Assembly: GCA_943369525.1 (NCBI GenBank)
Contig: CALRNL020000001.1
Coordinates: 496,001 to 560,000 of the forward strand
Direction of reading: 5' to 3'
Length of the DNA: 64,000 nt
Source of the DNA: BAIKAL-G1 sp943369525
GTDB taxonomy: Bacteria > Cyanobacteriota > Cyanobacteriia > PCC-6307 > Cyanobiaceae
The notes beneath the pieces were generated by a model. The model did not search any database, was not told the DNA's origin, and saw only the letters and a program-made list of their open reading frames with translations. Shown here piece after piece: positions 32,775 through 41,545 of this stretch. Positions within the stretch are counted from its first letter, which is position 1; each line of letters begins with the position of its first letter. Both the position numbers and the translations under genes were made by a program.

Positions 32775-34486
32775 TGCGCCTCGCCCTTTGCCAGTTCAAT
32801 CCGCTTGTGGGCGACCTGCGCGGCAATGGCGCCCTCCTACTGGCCGATTGCCAACGGGCGGCAGCAAGCGGCGCCGACCTGGTGGTGGCCTCCGAGCTGG
32901 CCCTCTGGGGCTATCCGGCCCGGGACTTGCTGCTGCGGCCCTCCCTGCGCTCGCTCCAGAGCGAGGTGCTCAACCACCTGGCGACCGCCCTGCCGGCGGG
33001 CCTGGGCCTGCTGCTTGGCATCGCCGACCCGCTCCCCGACGGCACCCAACCCGACCTCAGCAACGCCGCTGCCCTAGTGGAAGGCGGCCACTGGCAGGTG
33101 GTGGCCCGCAAACAGCTGCTGCCCAGCTACGACGTCTTTGATGAGCGGCGCTATTTCCGCTCCGGCTCCGGGCCCTGCCTAGTCGAGATCGATCGCCAGG
33201 GCCGACGCTGGAGCCTGGGTCTGACCCTCTGTGAGGACCTCTGGGTGGAGGAGGGGATCGCGGGCTCCCGGCTGGCCGGAGCCGATCCAATCGCCGCCCT
33301 CCAACCGCTCAAGCCCGACCTGCTGCTCAACCTGTCCGCCTCGCCCTTCAGCCAGGGCAAGGCCAGCCTGCGCCAGCAGCTGGCCGGAGCCGCTGCCCGG
33401 CGCCTGGGCTGCCCGGTGGTTTACGTCAACCAGGTGGGGGGCAATGACGAGCTGGTGTTCGATGGCGCCAGTTTTGTGGTGGATGCCAGCGGTGCCATCT
33501 GCCAGCAGTTGCCCTGCTCCCAGACGGCCCTGGCCTACTGGGATTGGGGCCAGGCCCTAGCCACCTCCCGGGCGCCCCTGCCCCCCCCGGCGGTCCTGCC
33601 GGGCCCGGAGGAGCAGTTGTTTCGGGCGTTGGTGTTGGGGGTGGCCGACTACGCCCGCAAGTGCGGCTTTCGGCGGGCCTTGCTGGGCCTAAGTGGCGGC
33701 ATCGATTCGGCCCTGGTGGCCGTGATCGCCTGTGCCGCCCTGGGGCCCGGGGCCCTACAGGCCCTGCTGATGCCCTCGCCCTACAGCTCCAGCGGCTCCT
33801 GCAGCGACGCCGAAGCCCTGGCGGCCCGGCTGGGCTTTGGCCAGCAAACCGTGGCGATCACGCCCCTGATGGGCGCCTTTGACGCGGCCCTGAACCCGGC
33901 CCTGGGGGGCCCAGCGGCTGGACTGACGGCCGAAAATCTGCAATCGCGCATCCGCGGCACCCTGCTGATGGCCCTGGCCAACCAGGGCGGCCAGCTCCTG
34001 CTCTCCACCGGCAACAAATCGGAATTAGCGGTGGGGTATTGCACCCTCTATGGCGACATGAACGGCGGCCTGGCCGTGATCGGTGATCTCTATAAAACCA
34101 GCGTGTTCCAGCTCTGCGCCTGGCTCGATAGCGACGCCTCCCGGGCCTGCCGCCGCGACCTGGGCCTGCCTGAAACAGGCGAACTGATTGGAGCGGCGAT
34201 CCGCCTGAAGCCGCCCAGCGCCGAATTGCGCCCCGACCAACTCGATAGCGATTCCCTGCCCGATTACGCCCAGCTCGATCCCTTGCTCCGCGCCTACATC
34301 GAGCAGCACCGCAGCCCGGAAGACCTGGGCCCAGGTCTGGACGGGATCGATCCAGCCCTAGCCCAGCGGGTCTATGGCCTGCTGCGGCGGGCCGAATTCA
34401 AACGGCGCCAGGCCGCTCCGGTGCTGAAGGTGAGTCCCCGGGCCTTTGGCAGCGGCTGGCGCATGCCGATTGCGGCCGGTCCCTGA
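32774..34486 (+). CDS. nadE: Glutamine-dependent NAD+ synthetase
   Basis: Last step of NAD synthesis, 570 aa. N-terminal nitrilase-type glutaminase domain with Glu41, Lys113 (ARKQLLPSYDVFDERRYF) and Cys153 (TLCEDLW); C-terminal ATP-dependent synthetase with the PP-loop SGGIDS (307-312) and TGNKSELAVGYCTLYGD. Ammonia made in the first domain is used in the second. The TGATG junction with nadD (stop and start sharing A) implies coupled translation of both NAD enzymes. Confidence 0.96.
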   Translation: MRLALCQFNPLVGDLRGNGALLLADCQRAAASGADLVVASELALWGYPARDLLLRPSLRSLQSEVLNHLATALPAGLGLLLGIADPLPDGTQPDLSNAAALVEGGHWQVVARKQLLPSYDVFDERRYFRSGSGPCLVEIDRQGRRWSLGLTLCEDLWVEEGIAGSRLAGADPIAALQPLKPDLLLNLSASPFSQGKASLRQQLAGAAARRLGCPVVYVNQVGGNDELVFDGASFVVDASGAICQQLPCSQTALAYWDWGQALATSRAPLPPPAVLPGPEEQLFRALVLGVADYARKCGFRRALLGLSGGIDSALVAVIACAALGPGALQALLMPSPYSSSGSCSDAEALAARLGFGQQTVAITPLMGAFDAALNPALGGPAAGLTAENLQSRIRGTLLMALANQGGQLLLSTGNKSELAVGYCTLYGDMNGGLAVIGDLYKTSVFQLCAWLDSDASRACRRDLGLPETGELIGAAIRLKPPSAELRPDQLDSDSLPDYAQLDPLLRAYIEQHRSPEDLGPGLDGIDPALAQRVYGLLRRAEFKRRQAAPVLKVSPRAFGSGWRMPIAAGP

Positions 34487-34543
34487 CGGGATCCTGGCCA
34501 GGCTCCGCCGCCGGGGCCACCCTGGGGCGAACGGGAAGGCGCC

Positions 34544-35704
34544 ATGGCGAGCCCCAGCTCCAGGCCATTCAGCTCCACAACCAACGCCCCGATCGCCAGC
34601 ATCGGCGTGCCAACGGAGATCAAACGGGATGAGCAGCGGGTCGCGCTCACCCCCGACGGCGTGCGCGAACTGGTCAGCCATGGGCTGGAGGTGCGCATCC
34701 AAAGCCAGGCCGGTGCGGGAGCCGGCATTAGCGACGGGGCCTTCGCCGCCGCCGGGGCCCAACTGGTGAGCGCCGAGGAGGCCTGGGCTGCCCGCCTGGT
34801 GGTGAAGGTGAAGGAACCCCAACCCCAGGAATTTGCCTACCTGCGCCAGGACCAGGTGCTGGTCACCTACTTGCACCTGGCCGCCTACCCCGAGGTGGGT
34901 CGGGCCCTGCTGGAGGCCGGCACCACGGCGGTGGCCTACGAAACCGTGCAACTCGACGACGGCAGCCTGCCCCTGTTAGCGCCAATGAGCGAAATCGCCG
35001 GGCGGCTGGCGGCCCAGGTGGGGGCCCACCTGCTGGAAAAGCCCCACGGTGGCCGCGGCGTGCTGATGGGCGGCTGCACCGGCGTCCAGCCGGCCCGGGT
35101 GGTGGTGCTGGGGGCCGGCACCGTCGGCTGGCATGCGGCCCGGGTGGCGGCCGCCATGGATGCGGAGGTGCTGCTGCTCGATCGCTCCCCCCAGCGGCTA
35201 CGGGGCCTGGACACAAGCCGAATCGGGCGCCTGGTGAGCCTGGTGAGCAGCCGGGGCCTGATCGAGCGGATCGTGCCCAGCGCCGACCTGCTGATCGGGG
35301 CGGTGCTCACCCCCGGCGACCGGGCCCCGACCCTGGTGAACGAGGAGCTGGTGCAACAGATGCGGCCCGGATCGGTGATTGTGGATGTGGCGATCGACCA
35401 GGGCGGCTGCATTGCCACCAGCCGCGAAACCAGCCACACCGATCCGGTGGTGACCATCCACGGCGTGCAGCACTACGCCGTTGGCAACATGCCCGGCGCC
35501 GTGCCCTTCACCTCCACCGAAGCCCTGGTGAGCGTGACCCTGCCCTACGTCCTTGCCATTGCGGGCCGGGGTCTGACCGAAGCGATCACCGACCGGCCCG
35601 AACTGGCCTCGGGGCTGAACACGATTGATGGGGCGGTCTGCCACCCGGGCGTGGCCAAGGCGCTCGGGGTGCCCAGCCGCCATCCGATGGCCTGCCTGCG
35701 CTGA
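34544..35704 (+). CDS. ald: Alanine dehydrogenase
   Basis: NAD-dependent interconversion of alanine and pyruvate plus ammonia, 386 aa. Shows IGVPTEIKRDEQRVALTPDGV, KVKEPQ (catalytic Lys), YLHLAAYPEV (catalytic His), and the NAD fold VVVLGAGTVGWHAARVA. VTIHGVQHYAVGNMPGAVPFTST is the AlaDH signature. It lies 57 bases after nadE, likely at the end of the same transcript; use of NAD(H) fits the neighbours. Confidence 0.95.
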   Translation: MASPSSRPFSSTTNAPIASIGVPTEIKRDEQRVALTPDGVRELVSHGLEVRIQSQAGAGAGISDGAFAAAGAQLVSAEEAWAARLVVKVKEPQPQEFAYLRQDQVLVTYLHLAAYPEVGRALLEAGTTAVAYETVQLDDGSLPLLAPMSEIAGRLAAQVGAHLLEKPHGGRGVLMGGCTGVQPARVVVLGAGTVGWHAARVAAAMDAEVLLLDRSPQRLRGLDTSRIGRLVSLVSSRGLIERIVPSADLLIGAVLTPGDRAPTLVNEELVQQMRPGSVIVDVAIDQGGCIATSRETSHTDPVVTIHGVQHYAVGNMPGAVPFTSTEALVSVTLPYVLAIAGRGLTEAITDRPELASGLNTIDGAVCHPGVAKALGVPSRHPMACLR

Positions 35705-35810
35705 CAGGCATGGCTTCGGGGAAGCAGTTTCAGGGCAGCAGTTTCAGGGAACCAGCATCGGCTGACGGGCCTGGCCAAGGGACTCGCCTGCTAGCCAGGG
35801 GCGGCCTAGC

Positions 35811-36893
35811 TCAGCTAGGTAGGGGCACCAGGGGAGCCAGGGGCCGGGTGAGGGCGGCGGGGCTGATCCCCTCACGCAGGGCCAAGAGTAGCCCGGCTGC
35901 TTCGGCGTAGCTCGAAGCCGCCAAGGCCGGCAATCCCAGGGCCGCCGCCGTCACCTCCAACAGGCAAGGGTTGGCCACGGCGATTAGGGGAATTCCCCGT
36001 TCAGCGCAGGCCAACACGGCCCCACCCCCCAGGGCCCCGGCCGGTGCCACCACGGCGCCGATTGCCCCCGGCCGAAGCAGACCGGGGTCGGCCAGGGGGG
36101 AATCCTCCGCCCCAGGCCCCTCGCCCAGGCTGACCAGATCAGGCGCCCGGCTCAAGCCCACCAGCACACAGGCCAAAAACGTGTAGCCCAGCTCTTCGCC
36201 GGCGGCGCGGGGATCGAGCCGGGGATCGGGTTCCAGGGGGGCCAGGGCCGGAGCGTGGGCACAGGGCAAGCCCAGGTGGCCACTAAGCAGGTGGCTGATC
36301 ACGGCCTCGGCCCCGGCCAGCCCATCGACGCCACTGCCCTGGCGGTAGGCCTGCAGGGCCTCACTGCCGTCGTCATCGGGGAAGCGGCTGACCACGGCAA
36401 TTGCCGTGGCGCCAAGGGCCTTGAGGCGCTCCCCAGCCCGAAGCAGGGCTGCCGGTTGCCCCAGGCGGCCCCAGCTCATGCCGCTCGGCCCCCGGCTAAG
36501 GGTCACCTCCAGGGGGCGGTCCGTCGTGACGACGGGGCCAATCTCCAGGCCCAGGCTGGCGCGGCACCCCTCGGCCACCTGCAGGTGCCGCAGCCGCAAG
36601 CTCTCCTCGATCCCGGCATCCAGCAACAACCCCAGCCGCTGGCGCCGCACCGGCCGCAGGGCCAACTCACCAGCGGCAAAGCGATCCAGGGCCGAGCCCT
36701 CCACGTAGTGGATGCGGGGATCGCTCCAGTAGAGCGAGGCCCCGTTCATCACATTGGGGTGGGTCACCAGGCAGCCGCTGGCGGCCGCCAGCAGCCGGGC
36801 CGCCGGCAGGCCATCGCCGGCATAGCCGCCGATGGCACAACCAATGCCGGTGGGGATCACCAGCAGGGTGAGCAGCGGCGCAGCGGGCGTCAT
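35811..36893 (-). CDS. DUF3326 family protein
   Basis: 360 aa. It begins LLTLLVIPTGIGCAIGGYAGDGLPAARLLAAASGCLVTHPNVMNGASLYW, the conserved block of this cyanobacterial and plant plastid family. Gly-rich segments near the C-terminus (GALGGGAVLACAERGIPLIAVANP) suggest nucleotide or cofactor binding. Function is not known. The start overlaps the stop of the upstream 106-aa gene by 4 bases, and it is the last gene of a four-gene operon with a ferredoxin and an oxygenase-like protein. Confidence 0.88.
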   Translation of the reverse strand: MTPAAPLLTLLVIPTGIGCAIGGYAGDGLPAARLLAAASGCLVTHPNVMNGASLYWSDPRIHYVEGSALDRFAAGELALRPVRRQRLGLLLDAGIEESLRLRHLQVAEGCRASLGLEIGPVVTTDRPLEVTLSRGPSGMSWGRLGQPAALLRAGERLKALGATAIAVVSRFPDDDGSEALQAYRQGSGVDGLAGAEAVISHLLSGHLGLPCAHAPALAPLEPDPRLDPRAAGEELGYTFLACVLVGLSRAPDLVSLGEGPGAEDSPLADPGLLRPGAIGAVVAPAGALGGGAVLACAERGIPLIAVANPCLLEVTAAALGLPALAASSYAEAAGLLLALREGISPAALTRPLAPLVPLPS

Positions 36894-37210
36894 CGCAGGA
36901 TCAGGGCTTCGAGGCGGAGCCGGCCTAGGCCAGTGCCCTTTTGACCAGGATGGGCGCGGCCATCGCCATCCCCAGGCGCGACCTGCAAACCTGCAGGGGC
37001 CCCGCCTTTCTGAGCAACCTGGGGTCCAGGAGCAGGCGCACGGGAAGGCTCCTGGGAACCCCCTAGGACAGGCCCGGCAGACGCGCTGGTCTCAACCGCC
37101 GTGATCGCCCAGCGCAAGGGCTCGCCCTGCTGGCGCAGGGCGGCCAGGATCTGGGGACGCAGCGGCCCAGGGCCCCGCTCCAACCAGAGTTCCAGGGGCT
37201 CCAACCTCAC
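36890..37210 (-). CDS. Small protein in the ferredoxin/DUF3326 operon
   Basis: 106 aa from GTG 37210, ten bases after the ferredoxin stop. It begins MRLEPLELWLERGPGPLRPQ, continues LRQQGEPLRWAITAVE, and ends GRLRLEALILR; the middle is Gly/Pro/Ala-rich linker. The two ends resemble a small alpha-beta domain interrupted by an insertion. Overlap of its TGA with the next ATG (ATGA) and tight spacing argue strongly that it is a real gene. No family is recognised. Confidence 0.68.
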   Translation of the reverse strand: MRLEPLELWLERGPGPLRPQILAALRQQGEPLRWAITAVETSASAGPVLGGSQEPSRAPAPGPQVAQKGGAPAGLQVAPGDGDGRAHPGQKGTGLGRLRLEALILR

Positions 37211-37220
37211 CCGAGCAGTC

Positions 37221-37544
37221 TCACTTCTGGAATTTGCCGAACTGGGCCTCGTAGAGGCTGTCCTCCTGGCGGGCCAGCACGGTGAGATCGCTGCGGGGAT
37301 AGGAGACGCAAAGCAGGGCATACCCCTGCTCCTGCAGGTCGGCGCGCACGCCCATGGCATCGCTCTGGTGCACGGTGCCGCCCTGGATCAGGGCGGCGCA
37401 GGTGGTGCACACCCCGGCGCCACAGGAGGTGGGCAAAGCCACTCCGGCCGCTTCACCGGCCGCTAGCACGGTCTGGTCGGCGCGGCAAGCAAAGGTATGG
37501 GAGGTGCCATCCAGATCGACGGTCACGGAGAAGCTTTCAGGCAT
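37221..37544 (-). CDS. Second [2Fe-2S] ferredoxin, operon-specific
   Basis: 107 aa from ATG 37544 (MPESFSVTVDLDGTSHTF). Cluster ligands are Cys41, Cys46, Cys49 (CGAGVCTTC) and Cys79. It differs from PetF in surface acidity and has a C-terminal extension SLYEAQFGKFQK, so it probably has different partners. It overlaps the upstream oxygenase-like gene by 8 bases and precedes the 106-aa gene by 10. It is a candidate electron donor for an enzyme in this operon. Confidence 0.92.
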   Translation of the reverse strand: MPESFSVTVDLDGTSHTFACRADQTVLAAGEAAGVALPTSCGAGVCTTCAALIQGGTVHQSDAMGVRADLQEQGYALLCVSYPRSDLTVLARQEDSLYEAQFGKFQK

Positions 37545-38358
37545 CGGCAAGGGGGGCCCTGGGGCACGCGATCTGGATACCCCCATCTTCCCGGATGGCA
37601 AGACCAACCGGAGCCGGCAGCGCCATCCAATCGCTGGGATGGGGGGAGAGGTATTCCGGCGCCGCCACGGCCCGGGTGCCGGAGCCAGCCCCAGGGCCGG
37701 AACCACTAGCTGGGGCCGTCATCACCAGATCGAAGCTCACCGACAGGCGCAGTTCGTCGTCTTCGTCGTTGCAGGTCACCGCATGGTCAGTGCTGGAGGG
37801 GAACAGCACCAGCAAGCCCGCCTGGGGGGCCAGGTCGACCCAGGCCGAATTAAGCGGATGGCCGGCCGCAATCGGGCCGCCATGGCCCACGGCCAGCCCT
37901 GGCACCAGCTCATTGGCCTGGCGATGGGGGTAGAGGCGTAGGCAGCCACTGCGACCGGTGCCATCGCCGTTGACGTAATACACGGCGCTGAGGTGGGCGT
38001 TGGGATGGTGGTGGCGCCCCACCCCCTGGCCCGGGGCACTGACCACGGGCCAGGAGCGCTGGATGTGGACGGCCAGCTGGGCCGGATCAAAGCCCAGGGC
38101 CAGCAGGTAGGCCCAGACCTGCTGGTGCAGCTGGTCAGTCAGCCAGGCAAAGGGGGGCAGCCGGTGGATCTGGGCGACGCCATGGAGGTCGCCGGTCCAG
38201 GCGTAGCCGGGGTTGGGGTTGCCCTCCTGGTCACCCCGCAGCTGCAGCAGGGCCTGCAGCATCACGGCAGACTCAAGCGGATCGGGCCGCAACTGCACCT
38301 GGGCCAGGGCCAGGGGGAAGAGCTCGCGCAGCTGGAGCTCAGGGACGGGCGGGGCCAT
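37537..38358 (-). CDS. Putative 2-oxoglutarate/Fe(II) oxygenase (TIGR02466-like)
   Basis: 273 aa. The region RHHHPNAHLSAVYYVNGDG (from about 115), GLLVLFPSSTDHAV (His192) and ELRLSVSFDL (Arg204) fits the double-stranded beta-helix oxygenases of the TIGR02466 group: iron ligands around His116-118 and His192, and Arg204 for 2-oxoglutarate. A Gly/Ala/Ser-rich linker (about 215-235) leads to a short C-terminal segment. Substrate unknown. It is first in the operon with the ferredoxin. Confidence 0.75.
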   Translation of the reverse strand: MAPPVPELQLRELFPLALAQVQLRPDPLESAVMLQALLQLRGDQEGNPNPGYAWTGDLHGVAQIHRLPPFAWLTDQLHQQVWAYLLALGFDPAQLAVHIQRSWPVVSAPGQGVGRHHHPNAHLSAVYYVNGDGTGRSGCLRLYPHRQANELVPGLAVGHGGPIAAGHPLNSAWVDLAPQAGLLVLFPSSTDHAVTCNDEDDELRLSVSFDLVMTAPASGSGPGAGSGTRAVAAPEYLSPHPSDWMALPAPVGLAIREDGGIQIACPRAPLADA

Positions 38359-38372
38359 GGAAGGTGGGCAGC

Positions 38373-38395
38373 AAAAAGCCGGCCCAGGGCCGGCT
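38373..38395 (-). terminator. Intrinsic terminator of the main atp operon
   Basis: Minus-strand stem AGCCGGC/GCCGGCT (38377-38383 with 38389-38395), five-base loop, then T-run (38373-38377 as A). It is about 54 bases after the atpG stop and just before the oxygenase gene start at 38358, separating the two operons. Confidence 0.85.
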
Positions 38396-38448
38396 AGGTG
38401 AACGGGGACAGCAACTGCCCTAGGGATCGCTAGCGCGAAGGACCGAAC

Positions 38449-39402
38449 TCAGGCCATGGCGGCCGCACCACCAACGACCTCGAGGATCTCCTGGGTGATG
38501 GCAGCCTGGCGGGCCTTGTTGTAATCAAGCGTGAGGCTCTTGGCCAGGGCCTTGGCGTTATCGCTGGCATTGTTCATGGCCGTCATACGGCTCGCCAGTT
38601 CGCTGGCGGCGGCTTCCTGGAGGGAGCGCAGCAGCTGGTTCTGGAGGTAAAGCGGGAGTAGGGCGTTGAGCAGCTGGTCGGGGCTTTGTTCAAACACAAA
38701 ATCCGACTTCAGCGCCGGCTGGGGGTTGTCCCGCTTGCCAAGCTCGACACCCAGGCGACCGTCGCGGGTGGTGAGACGGAAAATCTCATCATCCGGACTG
38801 GCGATCCCCTGGGGATCGAGGGGCAGAAGGGTCTGCACCACGGGAGAAGAGCTCACCAGGTTGATGAACTTGGTGAAGATAATCTCAACCCGGTCGGTGC
38901 TAGCAGAGAGGAACTCGGCCAGGATTTCATTGGCAATCGTACCGGCCTCATTGGCATTCGGCACCTGCTCAAGGCCGGTAAAGGTGGCGCGAATCGTATA
39001 GAGATGGGCGCGGTTCTGGAAGTAGGTAATCGCCTTGCGGCCGATCAACACCAGATCCACATTGAAGCCCTGGGACTTCAACTGGGCAAAGCGTTGTTCA
39101 GTGCGCTTGATGATGTTGGCGTTGTAGCCGCCACACAGGCCCCGGTCACCGGTCACCGCCACCAAGGTGATGGTGGCCACATCACGCAGCTGCAGTAGGG
39201 GCGATTCTGATTCTCCAGAAGCCAGGTGGGACTGGAGGTTTTCCAACACCCGGGCCAAGCGATCGGCAAAGGGGCGGCTGCGCAGCACCTGTTCCTGGGC
39301 CCGGCGCACCTTGGCGGCTGCCACTAGGCGCATGGCCTCGGTGATCTTGCGGGTGTTCTTGACCGAACTAATGCGGTCGCGGATGTCCTTAAGGTTCGCC
39401 AT
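38449..39402 (-). CDS. atpG: ATP synthase F1 gamma subunit
   Basis: 317 aa. Central rotor shaft. N-terminal MANLKDIRDRISSVKNTRKITEAMRLVAAAK and C-terminal ASELASRMTAMNNASDNA form the coiled coil. It carries the longer central region typical of photosynthetic gamma, without a redox cysteine pair that I can see, as usual for cyanobacteria. Last gene of the operon. Confidence 0.96.
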   Translation of the reverse strand: MANLKDIRDRISSVKNTRKITEAMRLVAAAKVRRAQEQVLRSRPFADRLARVLENLQSHLASGESESPLLQLRDVATITLVAVTGDRGLCGGYNANIIKRTEQRFAQLKSQGFNVDLVLIGRKAITYFQNRAHLYTIRATFTGLEQVPNANEAGTIANEILAEFLSASTDRVEIIFTKFINLVSSSPVVQTLLPLDPQGIASPDDEIFRLTTRDGRLGVELGKRDNPQPALKSDFVFEQSPDQLLNALLPLYLQNQLLRSLQEAAASELASRMTAMNNASDNAKALAKSLTLDYNKARQAAITQEILEVVGGAAAMA

Positions 39403-39412
39403 GGATTAGGGC

Positions 39413-40930
39413 TCAGGCAGCAGCCAGAAGGGACGATTTAACTTCGAGAATGGCCGCCTTGAGCAGGGCTTCGGACTCGTCGCTGAGCACCTTCTCGGTT
39501 TGCACCTTGGCGACATAGTCGGCCTGGTTGGTCTTGAGGTACTCGCGCAGTTCGCGGGCAAACTGGCTAACCAGTTCCACGGGAACGTCGTCAATCAGGC
39601 CCTTAACACCGGCATAGACCACGGCCACCTGCTCGGCCAGGATTAGGGGGCTGAACTGGGGCTGCTTGAGCAGTTCACGCAGGCGCTTGCCCCGGCCCAG
39701 CTGGGCCTGGGTTGCGGCGTCAAGGTCGGAGGCGAACTGGGAGAAGGCGGCTAGTTCGTCGAACTGGGCCAGTTCAAGCTTGAGCGTGCCGGCGATCTTC
39801 TTGATCGCTTTGGTTTGGGCAGCACCACCCACCCGGCTGACGGAGATGCCCACGTTGATGGCGGGACGCAGGCCGGAGTTAAAGAGGTCGGAACTCAGGA
39901 ACACCTGGCCATCGGTGATCGAAATCACGTTGGTCGGGATGTAGGCCGACACGTCACCGGCCTGGGTTTCGATGATCGGCAGGGCGGTCATGCTGCCCTT
40001 GCCCATGGCATCGGAGAGCTTGGCGGCCCGCTCGAGCAGGCGGCTGTGGCAATAGAACACGTCACCGGGATAGGCCTCCCGACCGGGGGGACGGCGCAGC
40101 AGCAGGGACATCTGGCGGTACGCCTGGGCCTGCTTGGTGAGGTCGTCATAGACCACCAGGGTGGCCTTGCCCTTGTACATGAATGATTCGGCCAGGGCCG
40201 CACCGGTGTAGGGGGCCAGGTATTGCAGGGCCGCCGACTCAGAAGCGCTGGCCGCCACGATGATTGTGTAATCGAGGGCGCCGCGCTCGCGCAACACTTC
40301 CACCACGTTGGCCACGGAGGCCGCCTTCTGGCCGATGGCGACGTAGACGCAAACGACGTCTTCGCCCTTCTGGTTGATGATCGTGTCGATCGCAATTGCG
40401 GTTTTGCCGGTCTGGCGGTCACCAATGATCAGCTCGCGCTGGCCGCGGCCAATGGGGATCATGGCGTCGATCGCCGTGATGCCGGTCTGCATGGGCTCAT
40501 GCACCGACTTGCGCTGGATGATGCCAGGCGCCATCGATTCGATCAGACGGGTTTCGCTGCTGGCGATTTCACCCTTGCCATCAATCGGCTGGCCGAGGGA
40601 GTTGACCACCCGGCCCAGCATGGCGTCGCCCACGGGCACCGCGGCGATCTTGCCGGTGGCCTTAACCGTGCTGCCTTCCTGGATACCGCGGCCTTCGCCC
40701 ATCAGCACGACGCCGACATTGTCGTCCTCGAGGTTGAGGGCGATGCCTTCGGTGCCATCTTCGAACTGCACCAGTTCGCCGGCCATGACCTGTTCGAGGC
40801 CATAGACCCGGGCGATGCCATCGCCGATTTGCAGCACGGTTCCAACATTGCTGACCGAAACCGACTTGTCGTAGTCAGCGATCTGCTGCTTGAGAATGGC
40901 GCTGATCTCGTCGGGGCGGATGGAAACCAT
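39413..40930 (-). CDS. atpA: ATP synthase F1 alpha subunit
   Basis: 505 aa. Regulatory nucleotide-binding subunit with Walker A GDRQTGKT (170-177), IIVAASASESAALQYLAPY, and PAINVGISVSRVGGAAQ. Start ATG 40930; 66 bases after atpH and 10 before atpG. Confidence 0.98.
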   Translation of the reverse strand: MVSIRPDEISAILKQQIADYDKSVSVSNVGTVLQIGDGIARVYGLEQVMAGELVQFEDGTEGIALNLEDDNVGVVLMGEGRGIQEGSTVKATGKIAAVPVGDAMLGRVVNSLGQPIDGKGEIASSETRLIESMAPGIIQRKSVHEPMQTGITAIDAMIPIGRGQRELIIGDRQTGKTAIAIDTIINQKGEDVVCVYVAIGQKAASVANVVEVLRERGALDYTIIVAASASESAALQYLAPYTGAALAESFMYKGKATLVVYDDLTKQAQAYRQMSLLLRRPPGREAYPGDVFYCHSRLLERAAKLSDAMGKGSMTALPIIETQAGDVSAYIPTNVISITDGQVFLSSDLFNSGLRPAINVGISVSRVGGAAQTKAIKKIAGTLKLELAQFDELAAFSQFASDLDAATQAQLGRGKRLRELLKQPQFSPLILAEQVAVVYAGVKGLIDDVPVELVSQFARELREYLKTNQADYVAKVQTEKVLSDESEALLKAAILEVKSSLLAAA

Positions 40931-40996
40931 GGGAGGAAGTCCCCGGCAGGGGAGGAGATGGGATGGGTCGGAGGTGAAGGGGGAGGCGGCCGGGCT

Positions 40997-41545
40997 TTAG
41001 GTCACCTTGGCCAGGGCCAGTCCAAGGCGGCGCACCTGTCCGGAAAGGCTGGCGTCGATCACCTGGGAACCAACGGCCACAATGAAGCCGCCGATCAGGG
41101 CCGGATCGACCTGGTGCTGGATCTCCAGCTTGTCGGTGCCGACAACGGCCTGGATCTTGAGGGCAATCTCGGCCTGCTGCCCATCGTTCAGGGCCGTGGC
41201 CGATGTCACCAGGGCCAGGGAGATGTGACGCTGCTCGCGGTAGAGCTCGAGCAGGCGCTCGAGCACCGCATCGAGGAAGCCGATGCGCTGGCGGTCGGCC
41301 AACAACTTGAGCAGGTTCAGGAACGAAGGGGTGACCTGGTCGGCGAACAGGGCCTGGAGGGCAGCCTTCTTGGCGTCCACCTCCAGGATTGGCGAAGCCA
41401 TCGCTTCGCGCAGGTCCGGGGACTCGTGCCACAGGGCCAGGACCTGGCGGGCCTGGTCGACGATCTCGTCAGTTTCATTGCGTCCATCGGCCACCTGCAG
41501 GAACGCCTCGGCGTAGGGGGTGGTGATGGCGTTGAGGAGTGGCAT
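40997..41545 (-). CDS. atpH: ATP synthase F1 delta subunit
   Basis: 182 aa. Peripheral stalk subunit that joins the alpha subunits to the b/b' dimer. It shows YAEAFLQVADGRNE near the N-terminus and the conserved C-terminal KIQAVVGTDKLEIQHQVDPALIGGFIV. The start shares one base with the atpF stop. Confidence 0.95.
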   Translation of the reverse strand: MPLLNAITTPYAEAFLQVADGRNETDEIVDQARQVLALWHESPDLREAMASPILEVDAKKAALQALFADQVTPSFLNLLKLLADRQRIGFLDAVLERLLELYREQRHISLALVTSATALNDGQQAEIALKIQAVVGTDKLEIQHQVDPALIGGFIVAVGSQVIDASLSGQVRRLGLALAKVT

